Assembly (NCBI RefSeq): GCF_000717345.1
Contig: NZ_JNZA01000042.1
Coordinates: 1-61,910, forward strand
Direction: 5' to 3'
DNA length: 61,910 nt
Origin: Streptomyces lydicus
GTDB lineage: Bacteria; Actinomycetota; Actinomycetes; Streptomycetales; Streptomycetaceae
The notes below the pieces were generated by a model that saw only the letters and a program-made list of their open reading frames with translations, was not told the DNA's origin and ran no database searches. This document shows, piece after piece, positions 51,284-59,796 of the stretch. The position numbers and the translations under genes were made by a program. Every line of letters begins with the position of its first letter. The first letter of the stretch is position 1.

Positions 51284-52252
51284 ATGTCGCCCGCTCGCCG
51301 ATCCGGCTGGATGCCCTCCGGGGCGCTCTTCGACCTGGGCTGGATCCCTCGTCGCCGCCGACCCGCCACGGCCCGCAGTGTGCTGGCCGGCGAGGCCGCG
51401 GCCGAGGCCGCCCGCAAGTCCTCGCAGGAGGCGCCGCCGGTCGAGGAGACCCCGGCCGAGCCCGAGTTCCCGGTCGTCGGGGACACCGCGGCCGCCGCCT
51501 TCTTCGACCTCGACAACACCGTCATGCAGGGCGCCGCGCTGTTCCACTTCGGCCGCGGCCTGTACAAGCGGCACTTCTTCCACAAGCGCGACCTGGCCCG
51601 CTTCGCCTGGCAGCAGATCTACTTCCGGCTGGCCGGCTCGGAGAACCCCGAGCACATGGCGGACGTCCGCAACAGCGCCCTGTCCATCGTCCAGGGCCAT
51701 CGCGTCGCCGAGCTGATGTCCATCGGCGAGGAGATCTACGACGAGTACATGGCCGAGCGCGTCTGGCCGGGCACCCGCGCGCTCGCCCAGGCCCACCTCG
51801 ACGCCGGCCAGAAGGTCTGGCTGGTGACCGCGGCCCCCGTGGAGACCGCGACGATCATCGCCCGCCGGCTCGGCCTGACCGGCGCGCTGGGCACCGTCGC
51901 CGAGTCCGTCGGCGGTGTCTACACCGGCAAGCTGGTCGGCGAGCCGCTGCACGGCCCGGCCAAGGCCGAGGCGGTCCGCGCCCTGGCGGCGGCCGAGGGC
52001 CTGGACCTGTCGCACTGCGCCGCCTACAGCGACTCGGCCAACGACATCCCGATGCTCTCCCTGGTCGGACACCCGTACGCCATCAACCCCGACAGCCGGC
52101 TGCGCAAGCACGCCCGGGAGCAGGGCTGGCGGCTGCGCGACTACCGCACCGGCCGCAAGGCGGCCAAGATCGGCATCCCGGCGGCGGCCGGCGTGGGAGC
52201 CCTCGCAGGGGGCGCCGCGGCCGCCGTCGCCCTCCAGCGCCGACGCCGCTGA
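51284..52252 (+). CDS. HAD-IB family phosphatase with C-terminal membrane segment
   Basis: A 322-residue HAD hydrolase, subfamily IB (SerB-like). The nucleophile motif [12 protein letters not shown] starts near residue 70; motif II is [10 protein letters not shown], and motif [18 protein letters not shown]. An N-terminal 60-residue Ala/Pro/Glu linker and a C-terminal hydrophobic stretch ([28 protein letters not shown]) suggest a tail anchor. Actinobacteria have several such proteins; the substrate is unknown. A weak possible leaderless start is ATG 51284, without a strong ribosome site. Confidence 0.88.
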   Translation: MSPARRSGWMPSGALFDLGWIPRRRRPATARSVLAGEAAAEAARKSSQEAPPVEETPAEPEFPVVGDTAAAAFFDLDNTVMQGAALFHFGRGLYKRHFFHKRDLARFAWQQIYFRLAGSENPEHMADVRNSALSIVQGHRVAELMSIGEEIYDEYMAERVWPGTRALAQAHLDAGQKVWLVTAAPVETATIIARRLGLTGALGTVAESVGGVYTGKLVGEPLHGPAKAEAVRALAAAEGLDLSHCAAYSDSANDIPMLSLVGHPYAINPDSRLRKHAREQGWRLRDYRTGRKAAKIGIPAAAGVGALAGGAAAAVALQRRRR

Positions 52253-52582
52253 CCAGGACTGATCGCGCCACGGCGCGGCGAGCCATCCCCGGTCCCTACC
52301 CCCTGGAGCGCCCCGTCAGTCCCCTTGCTGACGGTCAGCCACAACACGCCCTCCAACCAGGCAGATTGCGTTCCCTTCCGATCAAAAGTTACTCAGTAAT
52401 CGATACTTGATCTGCCACCAACCCGGCACGGAACGTAAGTAATCGATGATTTGAGCAACTGGGTGTAGCGCTGCCTGTACGAAGCGTTATTCTCCTCAGA
52501 CGCAATCCGGAACCCACACGTCCCTACGACGAGTGAACGGTCCCGCACTGCACGTGATGGAAGCTCTGCCTCTGGGAGTCCC
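52253..52582. other. bldN upstream regulatory region
   Basis: A 330-base gap with no gene, AT-richer than the surroundings from 52370 to 52500. It contains the palindrome and direct repeats listed separately and a GTTATT hexamer near 52486-52491. A complex promoter is expected for this developmental gene. Confidence 0.65.
52389..52447. promoter_or_regulatory. Palindrome and direct repeats in the bldN promoter
   Basis: TTACTCAGTAA (52389-52399) is a perfect 5-1-5 palindrome whose left half fits the BldD half-site TnACnCAG; bldN is a known BldD target in S. coelicolor. The decamer AGTAATCGAT occurs at 52395-52404 and again at 52438-52447, 43 bases apart, close to four helical turns, which suggests cooperative binding of some regulator. 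Assignment to BldD is tentative. Confidence 0.5.
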
Positions 52583-53368
52583 GTGTACCCACACGTCGGG
52601 GTTGACGCCTCGGGCCTGGCTACGCTGCGTACGACACTCGTCGACCACCTGCGCAGTTTTGTCCCCACCGCGTACGCCGTCCCCGCATTCGCCTCAGCCG
52701 TCCCCGCTGCCGGCCCCTGCTACGCCCTGGCCGACGGGAGCGCCGCGGTCGGCAAGGCCGCCGGCAGAACCCGCCGCGCCGGCGCCGGCACCACCACCGC
52801 CCGGCGCCCCGCCGACAGCGACAGCCGTCGCATGATGGACCTCGTCGAACGCGCCCAGGCCGGCGAGGCCGAGGCTTTCGGCCGCCTGTACGACCAGTAC
52901 GCCGACACGGTTTACCGCTACATCTACTACCGCGTCGGCGGCCGCGCCACGGCCGAGGACCTCACCAGCGAGACCTTTCTGCGCGCCCTGCGCCGCATCG
53001 GCACCTTCACCTGGCAGGGCCGTGATTTCGGTGCCTGGCTGGTGACCATCGCCCGCAACCTGGTCGCCGATCACTTCAAGTCCTCGCGCTTCCGCCTGGA
53101 AGTCACCACCGGAGAGATGCTCGACGCCAACGAGGTCGAGCGCAGCCCCGAGGACTCGGTCCTCGAATCCCTCTCCAACGCCGCCCTCCTGGAGGCGGTA
53201 CGCAAGCTCAACCCCCAACAGCAGGAATGCGTCACGCTGCGCTTCCTGCAGGGCCTCTCGGTCGCCGAGACCGCCCGCGTCATGGGCAAGAACGAGGGCG
53301 CGATCAAGACCCTCCAGTACCGGGCCGTCCGCACCCTGGCGCGCCTCCTCCCCGAAGACGCCCGCTGA
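52583..53368 (+). CDS. bldN: Developmental ECF sigma factor BldN (pro-protein)
   Basis: A 261-residue extracytoplasmic-function sigma factor needed for aerial hyphae formation and chaplin/rodlin expression. Residues 1-85 (from VYPHVGVDASGLATLRTTLVDHL) are the N-terminal extension removed by proteolysis in S. coelicolor BldN. Region 2 follows (VERAQAGEAEAFGRLYDQYADTVYRYIYYR; ASETFLRAL-like SETFLRALRRIGTF) and region 4 ends the protein (LNPQQQECVTLRFLQGLSVAETARVMGKNEGAIKTLQYRAVRTL). GTG 52583 follows GGGAG. Its antagonist RsbN is encoded next. Confidence 0.95.
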   Translation: MYPHVGVDASGLATLRTTLVDHLRSFVPTAYAVPAFASAVPAAGPCYALADGSAAVGKAAGRTRRAGAGTTTARRPADSDSRRMMDLVERAQAGEAEAFGRLYDQYADTVYRYIYYRVGGRATAEDLTSETFLRALRRIGTFTWQGRDFGAWLVTIARNLVADHFKSSRFRLEVTTGEMLDANEVERSPEDSVLESLSNAALLEAVRKLNPQQQECVTLRFLQGLSVAETARVMGKNEGAIKTLQYRAVRTLARLLPEDAR

Positions 53369-53471
53369 CCCCCACCCACCCCCCGTACGCCGCTTCTCCG
53401 ACCGCCCGCACGCCGTGCCTCACTCACGCTTGGTGATCACCCATGTCCGGTCGGTCAGATCATCGTGAGTG

Positions 53472-53500
53472 CGTAACCCGAGTGCCGCGCCGCTCGTTGT
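53472..53500 (+). promoter_or_regulatory. Putative BldN-dependent promoter of rsbN
   Basis: CGTAAC (53472-53477) and CGTTGT (53495-53500) lie 17 bases apart. The published BldN promoter is close to CGTAAC-N16-CGTTGA, and rsbN is a known BldN target in S. venezuelae. The site is about 150 bases upstream of the rsbN start, so it would produce a feedback loop. Confidence 0.6.
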
Positions 53501-53650
53501 GCGGGATGCAGGCTCCATGCGGTCACGCCATGCCCGCTGCCTCTCACTCGATCGAGTGGCCGCGGACACCGGCGTGCAACCGTCCGGCCCGTCTGGATAG
53601 TCAAAGCCAGTCCGGGGAGTCGAGCGGGATGACGAGAGGAGGTGCCGCCC

Positions 53651-54862
53651 GTGATCGCGAATGTCTCGGTGCACCGGCGGGCCAACGCCTTCGCCCAGGC
53701 CCTGGAGGAGCAGGTCCTCGAGGGCGCGGCGGCCGAGGAGCAGGTCGGTATGCCGGCGCAAGTGCCGGGCGAAGCACGGCTGTTGGCGGTCGCCGACGGC
53801 CTCGGGAAACTCCCGAGGCCGGAAATGGCTGCCGAGGTCAAGACTGTCCAGCGCGCCCAGCTCCTCGCCGCGATGGAGTCCGCCTTCTCCGAAGGCACTT
53901 CGTCCGGCGGCGCCAGGGTGCCCGAGCAGCGTGAACACCGGGGCGCGCACCGCGCCGCGAAATCGATCGGCCGGCTGCGGCCGCGCTCCCGGCTCTCCAA
54001 GGGGCTGGCAGCGGGCGGCCTGACGGTCGGCGTCGCCGCCGGAGCCTTCAGCGGCGTCGCCGCGGCCAGCTCCGACGCCCTCCCCGGCGACTCCCTCTAC
54101 GGCCTCAAGCGCGGCATGGAGGACCTCAGGCTCGGCATGACCGACGACGACGCCGACCGCGGCCGGCTCTTCCTGGACCAGGCTTCCACCCGCATGATGG
54201 AGGCCCGTCGCCTGATGGAGCGCGGCCGGGTCGCCGATCTCGACCACGAGGCGCTCGGGGAGGTCCGCCGGGCGCTGTCCGGCGTCACCCACGACGCGGG
54301 CGAGGGCCACAGGCTGCTGCACCAGGCGTACGAGCGTGACGGCTCGCTCGGCCCCATCCAGGCGCTGAACTCCTTCACCAAGGCCCACCGTGGCACCTGG
54401 TCACAGCTGCGCGACAAGCTCCCGGTGCAGCTCATGGACGTCCGGGACCAGGTCAGTTCGGTCTTCGACGCCATAGACCAAGAGGTCGGTCCGCTCCGCT
54501 CGATGCTGCCGCCCAGCCCGGACGGCACGCGTCACCACCGCAACACGCCCGCCTCCGCGGGCACCGGGTCCGGCTCGGACGGGCGACCGGCACCGGCCGG
54601 CAGCACGTCCGCCTCCGGCAGGCACGCGGCCGGCTCGCACGGCCCCCGCCCGTCGGCCTCACCGTCCCGGGACGACGGCCTGCTCGGCGGCAACACGGGC
54701 GGCCTGCTCGACCCGTCGTCCAGGAGCGGCAGCCCGTCACCGCACGAGCACCGCCACGGCAGCGGCCGGGACTCCACCGGCCACCCCGATGTCACCCTGC
54801 CGCCGCTGCTGCCGGGTCTGCTGCCGGAACTGGGCATCAACGGCGAGGACCTGCCGAAGTAG
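53651..54862 (+). CDS. rsbN: Anti-sigma factor RsbN (DUF5667 domain)
   Basis: A 403-residue single-pass membrane protein. The N-terminal cytoplasmic part (VIANVSVHRRANAFAQALEE) binds BldN; one membrane helix lies at about 118-137 (LSKGLAAGGLTVGVAAGAFSGVAAA); the external part is the DUF5667 domain (SSDALPGDSLYGLKRGMEDLRLGMTDD), followed by a Ser/Gly/His-rich tail. It holds BldN inactive until the proper stage. GTG 53651 follows GAGAGGAGG. It is 282 bases downstream of bldN with its own likely promoter. Confidence 0.92.
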   Translation: MIANVSVHRRANAFAQALEEQVLEGAAAEEQVGMPAQVPGEARLLAVADGLGKLPRPEMAAEVKTVQRAQLLAAMESAFSEGTSSGGARVPEQREHRGAHRAAKSIGRLRPRSRLSKGLAAGGLTVGVAAGAFSGVAAASSDALPGDSLYGLKRGMEDLRLGMTDDDADRGRLFLDQASTRMMEARRLMERGRVADLDHEALGEVRRALSGVTHDAGEGHRLLHQAYERDGSLGPIQALNSFTKAHRGTWSQLRDKLPVQLMDVRDQVSSVFDAIDQEVGPLRSMLPPSPDGTRHHRNTPASAGTGSGSDGRPAPAGSTSASGRHAAGSHGPRPSASPSRDDGLLGGNTGGLLDPSSRSGSPSPHEHRHGSGRDSTGHPDVTLPPLLPGLLPELGINGEDLPK

Positions 54863-54871
54863 TTCCCGCCC

Positions 54872-54913
54872 GCGGCGCTCGGTGCTGCACGTCAGAAGAA
54901 CACCGAGCGCCGC
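54872..54913. terminator. 13-bp hairpin between rsbN and acyltransferase
   Basis: GCGGCGCTCGGTG (54872-54884) pairs perfectly with CACCGAGCGCCGC (54901-54913). The right arm lies within the last codons of the convergent acyltransferase gene, so the signal is shared by coding sequence and terminator. Confidence 0.8.
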
Positions 54914-55884
54914 TGCACCAGCAGCTTGTAGAGGGTGTGCTGGATCGTCTCGCGGACCTGGTCCGTCAGGTTGAACATCAGCATCGGGTCGTCCGCCGCC
55001 TCCGACGGATAGCCGTCCGTCGGGATCGGCTCGCCGAACTGGATCGTCCACTTCGTCGGCAGCGGCACCGCGCCCAGCGGCCCCAGCCACGGGAACGTCG
55101 GCGTGATCGGGAAGTACGGCAGCCCCAGCACCCGCGCCAGCGTCTTGGCGTTGCCGACCATCGGGTAGATCTCCTCCGCGCCCACGATCGAGCACGGCAC
55201 GATCGGCACTCCGGCCTTCAGCGCCGTCGAGACGAAGCCGCCCCGCCCGAAGCGCTGGAGCTTGTAGCGGTCCGCGAAGGGCTTGCCGATGCCCTTGAAG
55301 CCCTCCGGCATCACCCCGACGATCTCACCGCGCTCCAGCAGCCGCTGGGCGTCCTCCGCGCAGGCGAGGGTGTGGCCGGCCTTGCGCGCCAGCTCGTTTA
55401 TCACCGGCAGGACGAACACCAAATCGGCCGCCAGCAGCCGCAGGTGACGCTGTGCCGGGTGGTTGTCGTGCACCGCGACCTGGAGCATCAGGCCGTCCAG
55501 CGGCAGCGTCCCGGAGTGGTTGGAGACGACCAGCGCGCCGCCGCTCGCGGGGATGTTCTCGATGCCCTTGACCTCGACCCGGAAGTACTTCTCGTACACC
55601 GGCCGCAGCAGCGACATCAGGACCTGGTCGGTCAGCTCCTCGTCGTAGCCGAAGTCGTCGACCTCGTAGTCACCGGTGATCCGCCGGCGGAGGAACGCGA
55701 GGCCGCCCGCGATCCGCTCGTCGAGGGACCGCGGGCCCGGCCGCGGGGGCGTCGCCGGCGGGTGCTCGGTCCGTGCCTCCGGTACGGGCGCCAGCGCCGT
55801 ATCGCGCCCCGTGCGCCCGGCCCGCCTGGCCTTCCTGCGCGCCCGAGGCTCCTCGCCGAAGGGAATGACCTTGGCGTCCGCCAT
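54892..55884 (-). CDS. Lysophospholipid acyltransferase family protein (PlsC-like)
   Basis: A 330-residue acyltransferase. The catalytic His-Asp block is VVSNHSGTLPLDGLML, a variant of NHx4D usual in this actinobacterial branch; the phosphate-binding motif is VGVMPEGFKGIGKP. A 70-residue basic and Pro-rich leader precedes the fold. It would transfer acyl chains to lysophosphatidate or a related lipid at the membrane. ATG 55884. It follows the epimerase gene by 14 bases on the same strand, so the two are an operon. Confidence 0.9.
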   Translation of the reverse strand: MADAKVIPFGEEPRARRKARRAGRTGRDTALAPVPEARTEHPPATPPRPGPRSLDERIAGGLAFLRRRITGDYEVDDFGYDEELTDQVLMSLLRPVYEKYFRVEVKGIENIPASGGALVVSNHSGTLPLDGLMLQVAVHDNHPAQRHLRLLAADLVFVLPVINELARKAGHTLACAEDAQRLLERGEIVGVMPEGFKGIGKPFADRYKLQRFGRGGFVSTALKAGVPIVPCSIVGAEEIYPMVGNAKTLARVLGLPYFPITPTFPWLGPLGAVPLPTKWTIQFGEPIPTDGYPSEAADDPMLMFNLTDQVRETIQHTLYKLLVQRRSVFF

Positions 55885-55898
55885 CGTGGGTGAACTCC

Positions 55899-56948
55899 TC
55901 ACTGGGTCGGGCCGCCGCGTGCGGGCAGCACGCCGGCGAGCCGGTCGACGGTGCGGGCGAGGGACTCGGGCGGCAGCAGCCCGGGTCCGCGGCTGCGGGC
56001 GAATTCCGCGAAGGTCTCCGCCGTCGTGTACTTCGGGTGGAACCCCAGTGTCTCGCGCATCTGCGTCGTTTCGACGACCCTGCCGTGCGTGAGCAGCCGG
56101 ATCTGTTCCGGCGAGAAGTCCGTGATGCCGATGGACCGCAGCGCCGTACCGGCCCAGGTCACCGTGGGCAGGAACAGCGGCAGGGTGGGCCGTCCCAGCC
56201 GACGGGAGGTCTGGGACAGCAGCAGGACGCCGTCCCCGGCGATGTTGAAGGTGCCGCTGTTGAGCGTGCCGCGGCGCGGCGCGGCGGCGGCGATCCGCAG
56301 CACCTCGAGGGCGTCGTCCTCATGGACGAACTGCAGCCGCGGGTCGTACCCGAGGACGGTGGGCAGCACGGGCAGCGAGAAGTACTCGGCGAGCGGGGAG
56401 TCCGCGCACGGCCCGAGGATGTTGGCGAACCGCAGGACGCACACCGCCACGTCGGGCCGGCGCCGGGCGAAGCCGCGGACGTATCCCTCGACCTCGACGA
56501 TGTCCTTGGCGAAGCCGCCGCTGGGCAGGGACTTGGGGGTGGTGGTCTCGGTGAAGACGGCGGGGTCGCGGGGCGCGGAGCCGTAGACGCTGGTGCTCGA
56601 CTTGATGACCAGCCGCTGCACCTTCGGGGCCTTCTGGCAGGCGCCCAGCAGCTGCATCGTCCCGATGACGTTGGTTTCCTTCACCGAGGCGCGGCCGCCG
56701 CGCTTGCCCAACGGCGTGCCGTTGATGTCCATGTGGATGACGGTGTCGACGCCCGTCTCGGCCAGGACCCTGGCGATGGCCGGGTGCCGGATGTCCGCCC
56801 GGAGGAATTCGGCGCCGCCCAGATGGTGCTCCGGTGGCACGGCGTCGACGCCGATCACCCGGTCGACGTCGGGATCACGCTGAATGCGACGGACGAACCG
56901 ACCGCCCAGTTGCCGTGCGACTCCCGTGACGAGCACGACCTTGCCCAA
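55899..56948 (-). CDS. NAD-dependent epimerase/dehydratase (extended SDR)
   Basis: A 349-residue extended SDR with VVLVTGVARQLGGRFVRRIQRDPDV (an altered GxxGxxG) and a catalytic region IKSSTSVYGSAPRDP with Ser and Tyr but a weak YxxxK, as in atypical NDP-sugar or lipid-linked dehydratases. It starts with TTG 56948 after AGGAAGG; no better start exists. It is the first gene of an operon with the acyltransferase, suggesting a lipid or cell-envelope substrate. The function is not known. Confidence 0.88.
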   Translation of the reverse strand: MGKVVLVTGVARQLGGRFVRRIQRDPDVDRVIGVDAVPPEHHLGGAEFLRADIRHPAIARVLAETGVDTVIHMDINGTPLGKRGGRASVKETNVIGTMQLLGACQKAPKVQRLVIKSSTSVYGSAPRDPAVFTETTTPKSLPSGGFAKDIVEVEGYVRGFARRRPDVAVCVLRFANILGPCADSPLAEYFSLPVLPTVLGYDPRLQFVHEDDALEVLRIAAAAPRRGTLNSGTFNIAGDGVLLLSQTSRRLGRPTLPLFLPTVTWAGTALRSIGITDFSPEQIRLLTHGRVVETTQMRETLGFHPKYTTAETFAEFARSRGPGLLPPESLARTVDRLAGVLPARGGPTQ

Positions 56949-57091
56949 GATCAGCCCTTCCTTCCCGCCGCGACTTCCCCAGGTCCAGCTGTGCAGGCCA
57001 CGCTATCGGGTCGGTGTTGCGCTGTGATGACCGCGGGATGCCCGCGGCGACATTTCCGTCCGACCACCGTCCATACGGCCCACAACGCGCA

Positions 57092-57127
57092 GCAGCCCCC
57101 GATCGCACCAAGGCGATGGGGGGCTGC
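57092..57127 (-). terminator. Hairpin terminator downstream of the small ribosomal-type gene
   Basis: GCAGCCCCC (57092-57100) pairs with GGGGGCTGC (57119-57127); ATCGC/GCGAT extends the stem. It is 21 bases after the stop of the 32-residue gene on the minus strand. Confidence 0.8.
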
Positions 57128-57147
57128 GAAATCGCGATCAGCGTCGC

Positions 57148-57246
57148 TTACTTCTTGTTACGACGCTGAACACGGGTGCGCTTGAGCAGCTTGCGGTGCT
57201 TCTTCTTGGCCATCCGCTTGCGCCGCTTCTTGATAACAGAGCCCAC
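57148..57246 (-). CDS. AURKAIP1/COX24-domain protein (bS22-like ribosomal peptide)
   Basis: A 32-residue, extremely basic peptide: [20 protein letters not shown], then [12 protein letters not shown]. It matches the actinobacterial AURKAIP1/COX24-domain family, identified as the small ribosomal protein bS22 in mycobacteria. It starts at GTG 57246 and ends at TAA 57148, followed by a hairpin. It lies just downstream of bdtA on the same strand. Confidence 0.92.
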   Translation of the reverse strand: MGSVIKKRRKRMAKKKHRKLLKRTRVQRRNKK

Positions 57247-57366
57247 GACTACCCTCGCTCACTTCGAATCACTCGGTGCGGGGCGTCCGAGCCCACACTA
57301 CCTACATCGGGCCAGCCTACCCGGCGCCGGGCGAACGGCGTAATCCGAGGGTCGGCGACGGACGCG

Positions 57367-57576
57367 TCAGGCTGATTCCACCCCCACGAAGGACTCACGG
57401 AGGTAGTCGTGAACCGCCTGCTCCGGAACCCGGAAGGACCTCCCCACCCGAATCGCGGGCAGATGACCGCTGTGCACCAAGCGGTACACGGTCATCTTCG
57501 ACACTCGCATCACCGTGGCGACTTCCGCCACCGTCAGGAACACAACCTCGTTCAGAGGCTTCTGGTCTGCAGCCAT
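57367..57576 (-). CDS. bdtA: Excisionase-type helix-turn-helix protein, BdtA-like
   Basis: A 69-residue MerR/excisionase-type DNA-binding protein: NEVVFLTVAEVATVMRVSKM carries the helix-turn-helix, then TVYRLVHSGHLPAIRVGRSFR is the wing. It corresponds to the S. coelicolor gene called bdtA (a BldD target), in the same place near bldN. ATG 57576 is used; upstream codons encode a Cys-rich string that is not conserved. Its role in development is not known in detail. Confidence 0.85.
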   Translation of the reverse strand: MAADQKPLNEVVFLTVAEVATVMRVSKMTVYRLVHSGHLPAIRVGRSFRVPEQAVHDYLRESFVGVESA

Positions 57577-57604
57577 GCCACACCTGCACCTTCCGCATAA
57601 GACG

Positions 57605-57628
57605 GTCACCGGCTTCCCCTCCGGTGAC
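57605..57628. promoter_or_regulatory. 8-8-8 inverted repeat upstream of bdtA
   Basis: GTCACCGG (57605-57612) and CCGGTGAC (57621-57628) form a perfect inverted repeat 29 bases before the bdtA start. It may be an operator or a 5'-leader hairpin. It does not fit the BldD consensus well. Confidence 0.55.
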
Positions 57629-57704
57629 TCTTCGTCGCTATGCGCTCACTCCCCAGATTAGGGGCGGGTGATGCGAGTGGGGAAGAGGAGCAGCGAACAG
57701 CCGT

Positions 57705-58529
57705 CTATCGGGGCAGATCGGCGCGATTAAGTACATAGCGGGCGAGCGGCCGGTAGGACGCGGACCGCGCGGCATCGTCGAGCGGTACCACTTCGGACAC
57801 CCGTCCCTCCGCCTGACCGACGAACGGCGCGGGGTCGTCCGCATCCGCCAGTCCGATGGCCTCGATGCCCAGCTGACCTGCCCCGCAGACCCAACCGTGG
57901 TCCCCGATCACCAACTCCGGAAGCAGCTCTCCGGCGTCCGCCGCGGCCCCGAGAACGGCCCTTACAGGGAGCGGGGAATGGGTGTGTACGCCCCCCTCCC
58001 CGGGCGCGCCCCGCACGCCGGTCTCTCGCATCATCGCGACTCCCCGTACGTAGTCGAGAAGGCAGGTACGTACGCCGAACCGGGTCGCTATGTCGACACG
58101 GGAGCCATACGCCGAGGTGAGTACCGGGCAGCCCGCCGACGAGAGGGCGTCTGCGAGGGCGGCGTAGAAGTCGAGCAGCCGGTGCGGATGGCCGGTGCCG
58201 AGGAGCACCGGCGCCCGGCGACCGGCCGCCGCACCGAGCCGGTCCGCGAACCGGTCAAGCGCCGCGATCGTACGGTCCGGATCGATCTCATCCGGGCCGG
58301 AAGTGTGCGCGGGATCGACCGAAACTCCGCACTTCTGCCCCATCAGTCGCAGTACTTCGCCGAACGGCCAGTCCCGTTCGGGATCCAGGCCGAGCAGTAC
58401 CCGCGGGTCACGCGCGGCGAAGAGCCGATAACGCCCCAGGCTCTTCTCCCGCGCGGTCGCGATCGTCCCCGCGAGCCGCGTCTGGATCAGATGCGCCCGC
58501 AGCTCTCCGGTGACCGACACGCGCACCAT
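57705..58529 (-). CDS. Phosphatase-like conserved actinobacterial protein
   Basis: A 274-residue soluble protein (from MVRVSVTGELRAHLIQTRLA). Blocks such as LLGTGHPHRLLDFYAALADAL, VIGDHGWVCGAGQLGIEAIGLADADDPA and EGRVSEVVPLDDAARSASYRPLARYVL are conserved in streptomycetes, where homologues are annotated as phosphatases. I see no classical phosphatase motif that proves this. The His and Asp residues in GTGHPHR and IGDHGW could bind a metal. Confidence 0.75.
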   Translation of the reverse strand: MVRVSVTGELRAHLIQTRLAGTIATAREKSLGRYRLFAARDPRVLLGLDPERDWPFGEVLRLMGQKCGVSVDPAHTSGPDEIDPDRTIAALDRFADRLGAAAGRRAPVLLGTGHPHRLLDFYAALADALSSAGCPVLTSAYGSRVDIATRFGVRTCLLDYVRGVAMMRETGVRGAPGEGGVHTHSPLPVRAVLGAAADAGELLPELVIGDHGWVCGAGQLGIEAIGLADADDPAPFVGQAEGRVSEVVPLDDAARSASYRPLARYVLNRADLPR

Positions 58530-58620
58530 GCTGACCGCCGACCGCCCTACCGGTGCCCCAACCGACGGGTAATCACACATCCGTGGCACACCGGCCCTTG
58601 GGGCCGCACCGGACGCGCCG

Positions 58621-59796
58621 CTACGGCAGCAGACCGTGCGCGGGGAACACCGCGCGGCGGGTGGCCAGTACCGCCTGGTCCAGCCGGTCCGCCGGGTCGT
58701 ACCCGCCGTCGGCGAAGTCCCGCCACTGCGGCGTACGGCCGTCCGTCATCCGCTGCGGCGCCAGCTGCCGGGTCCGGCGGAACACTTCGTGCCGCCACGC
58801 CTCCGGTACCGGCGAGGCCGGGTCGATCGGCCGGCCCGCCGCGATCGCCGTCAGATGCGTCCAACTGCGCGGCACCACGTCCACCACCGCGTAGCCGCCG
58901 CCCCCGAGGGCCACCCACCGGCCGTCCGCGTGCTCGTGCGCCAGCGCATGACAGGACTCGGCCACCGCCCGCTGGGCGTCCAGGCTCACCGCGAGGTGCG
59001 CGAGCGGGTCCTCGAAGTGGGTGTCCGCGCCGTGCTGGGTGACGAGCACCTGCGGCCGGAACGCCTCCAGCAACTCCGGCACCACCGCGTGGAAGGCCCG
59101 CAGCCAGCCCGCATCGCCGGTCCCGGCCGGCAGCGCCAGATTCACCGCACTGCCGGCCGCGCCCGCGCCGCCGGTCTCCTCCGGCCAGCCGGTCTGCGGG
59201 AAGAGCGTGCGCGGATGCTCGTGCAAGGAGATCGTCAGAACCCGCGGGTCCTCCCAGAACGCCGCCTGCACCCCGTCGCCGTGGTGCACGTCCACATCCA
59301 CGTACGCGACCCGCTCGGCACCCAGCTCCAGCAGCCGGGCGATCGCCAGCGAGGCGTCGTTGTAGATGCAGAACCCGGACGCGCCGCCCGGCATCGCGTG
59401 GTGCAGCCCGCCGGCGAAGTTCACCGCGTGCACCGCGTCGCCGCGCCAGACCGCCTCCGCCGCGCCGACCGACTGCCCGGCGATCAGCGCGGACGCCTCG
59501 TGCATCCCCACGAACGCCGGATCGTCCGGCGTCCCCAGCCCGTACGAGAGGTCCGCTGACGCGGGATCGGCCGAGGCCCGGCGGACCGCGCCGATGTAGT
59601 CCTCGCGGTGCACCAGCCGCAGGGTGGAGTCCCCGGCGGGCTTGGCCGCGACCACCTCCAGCGGCCCACGGTCGAGCTCGAACGCCTCCACCAGGCGCAT
59701 GGTCAGCGCGAGCCGTACGGGGTCCATCGGATGCCCGGACCCGAAGTCGTAGCCCGTTACTGCCTCATCCCACATCAGCTGTGCGCGGCCGCTCAT
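58621..59796 (-). CDS. acuC: AcuC-type histone deacetylase family protein
   Basis: A 391-residue zinc deacetylase of the class I/II HDAC fold, like AcuC, which deacetylates acetyl-CoA synthetase. The active site is visible: NFAGGLHHAMPGGASGFCIYND (His-His and the following Asp region), YVDVDVHHGDGVQ (zinc Asp and His) and TQHGADTHFEDP (second zinc Asp). The Tyr in GGGGYAV completes it. ATG 59796 follows GGTGACGGG. The start overlaps the end of the MFS gene by 32 bases. Confidence 0.92.
   Translation of the reverse strand: MSGRAQLMWDEAVTGYDFGSGHPMDPVRLALTMRLVEAFELDRGPLEVVAAKPAGDSTLRLVHREDYIGAVRRASADPASADLSYGLGTPDDPAFVGMHEASALIAGQSVGAAEAVWRGDAVHAVNFAGGLHHAMPGGASGFCIYNDASLAIARLLELGAERVAYVDVDVHHGDGVQAAFWEDPRVLTISLHEHPRTLFPQTGWPEETGGAGAAGSAVNLALPAGTGDAGWLRAFHAVVPELLEAFRPQVLVTQHGADTHFEDPLAHLAVSLDAQRAVAESCHALAHEHADGRWVALGGGGYAVVDVVPRSWTHLTAIAAGRPIDPASPVPEAWRHEVFRRTRQLAPQRMTDGRTPQWRDFADGGYDPADRLDQAVLATRRAVFPAHGLLP

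Noticed and set aside
57601..57670. A BldD box upstream of bdtA
   Set aside because: The inverted repeat GTCACCGG/CCGGTGAC does not match the BldD spacing and half-sites.
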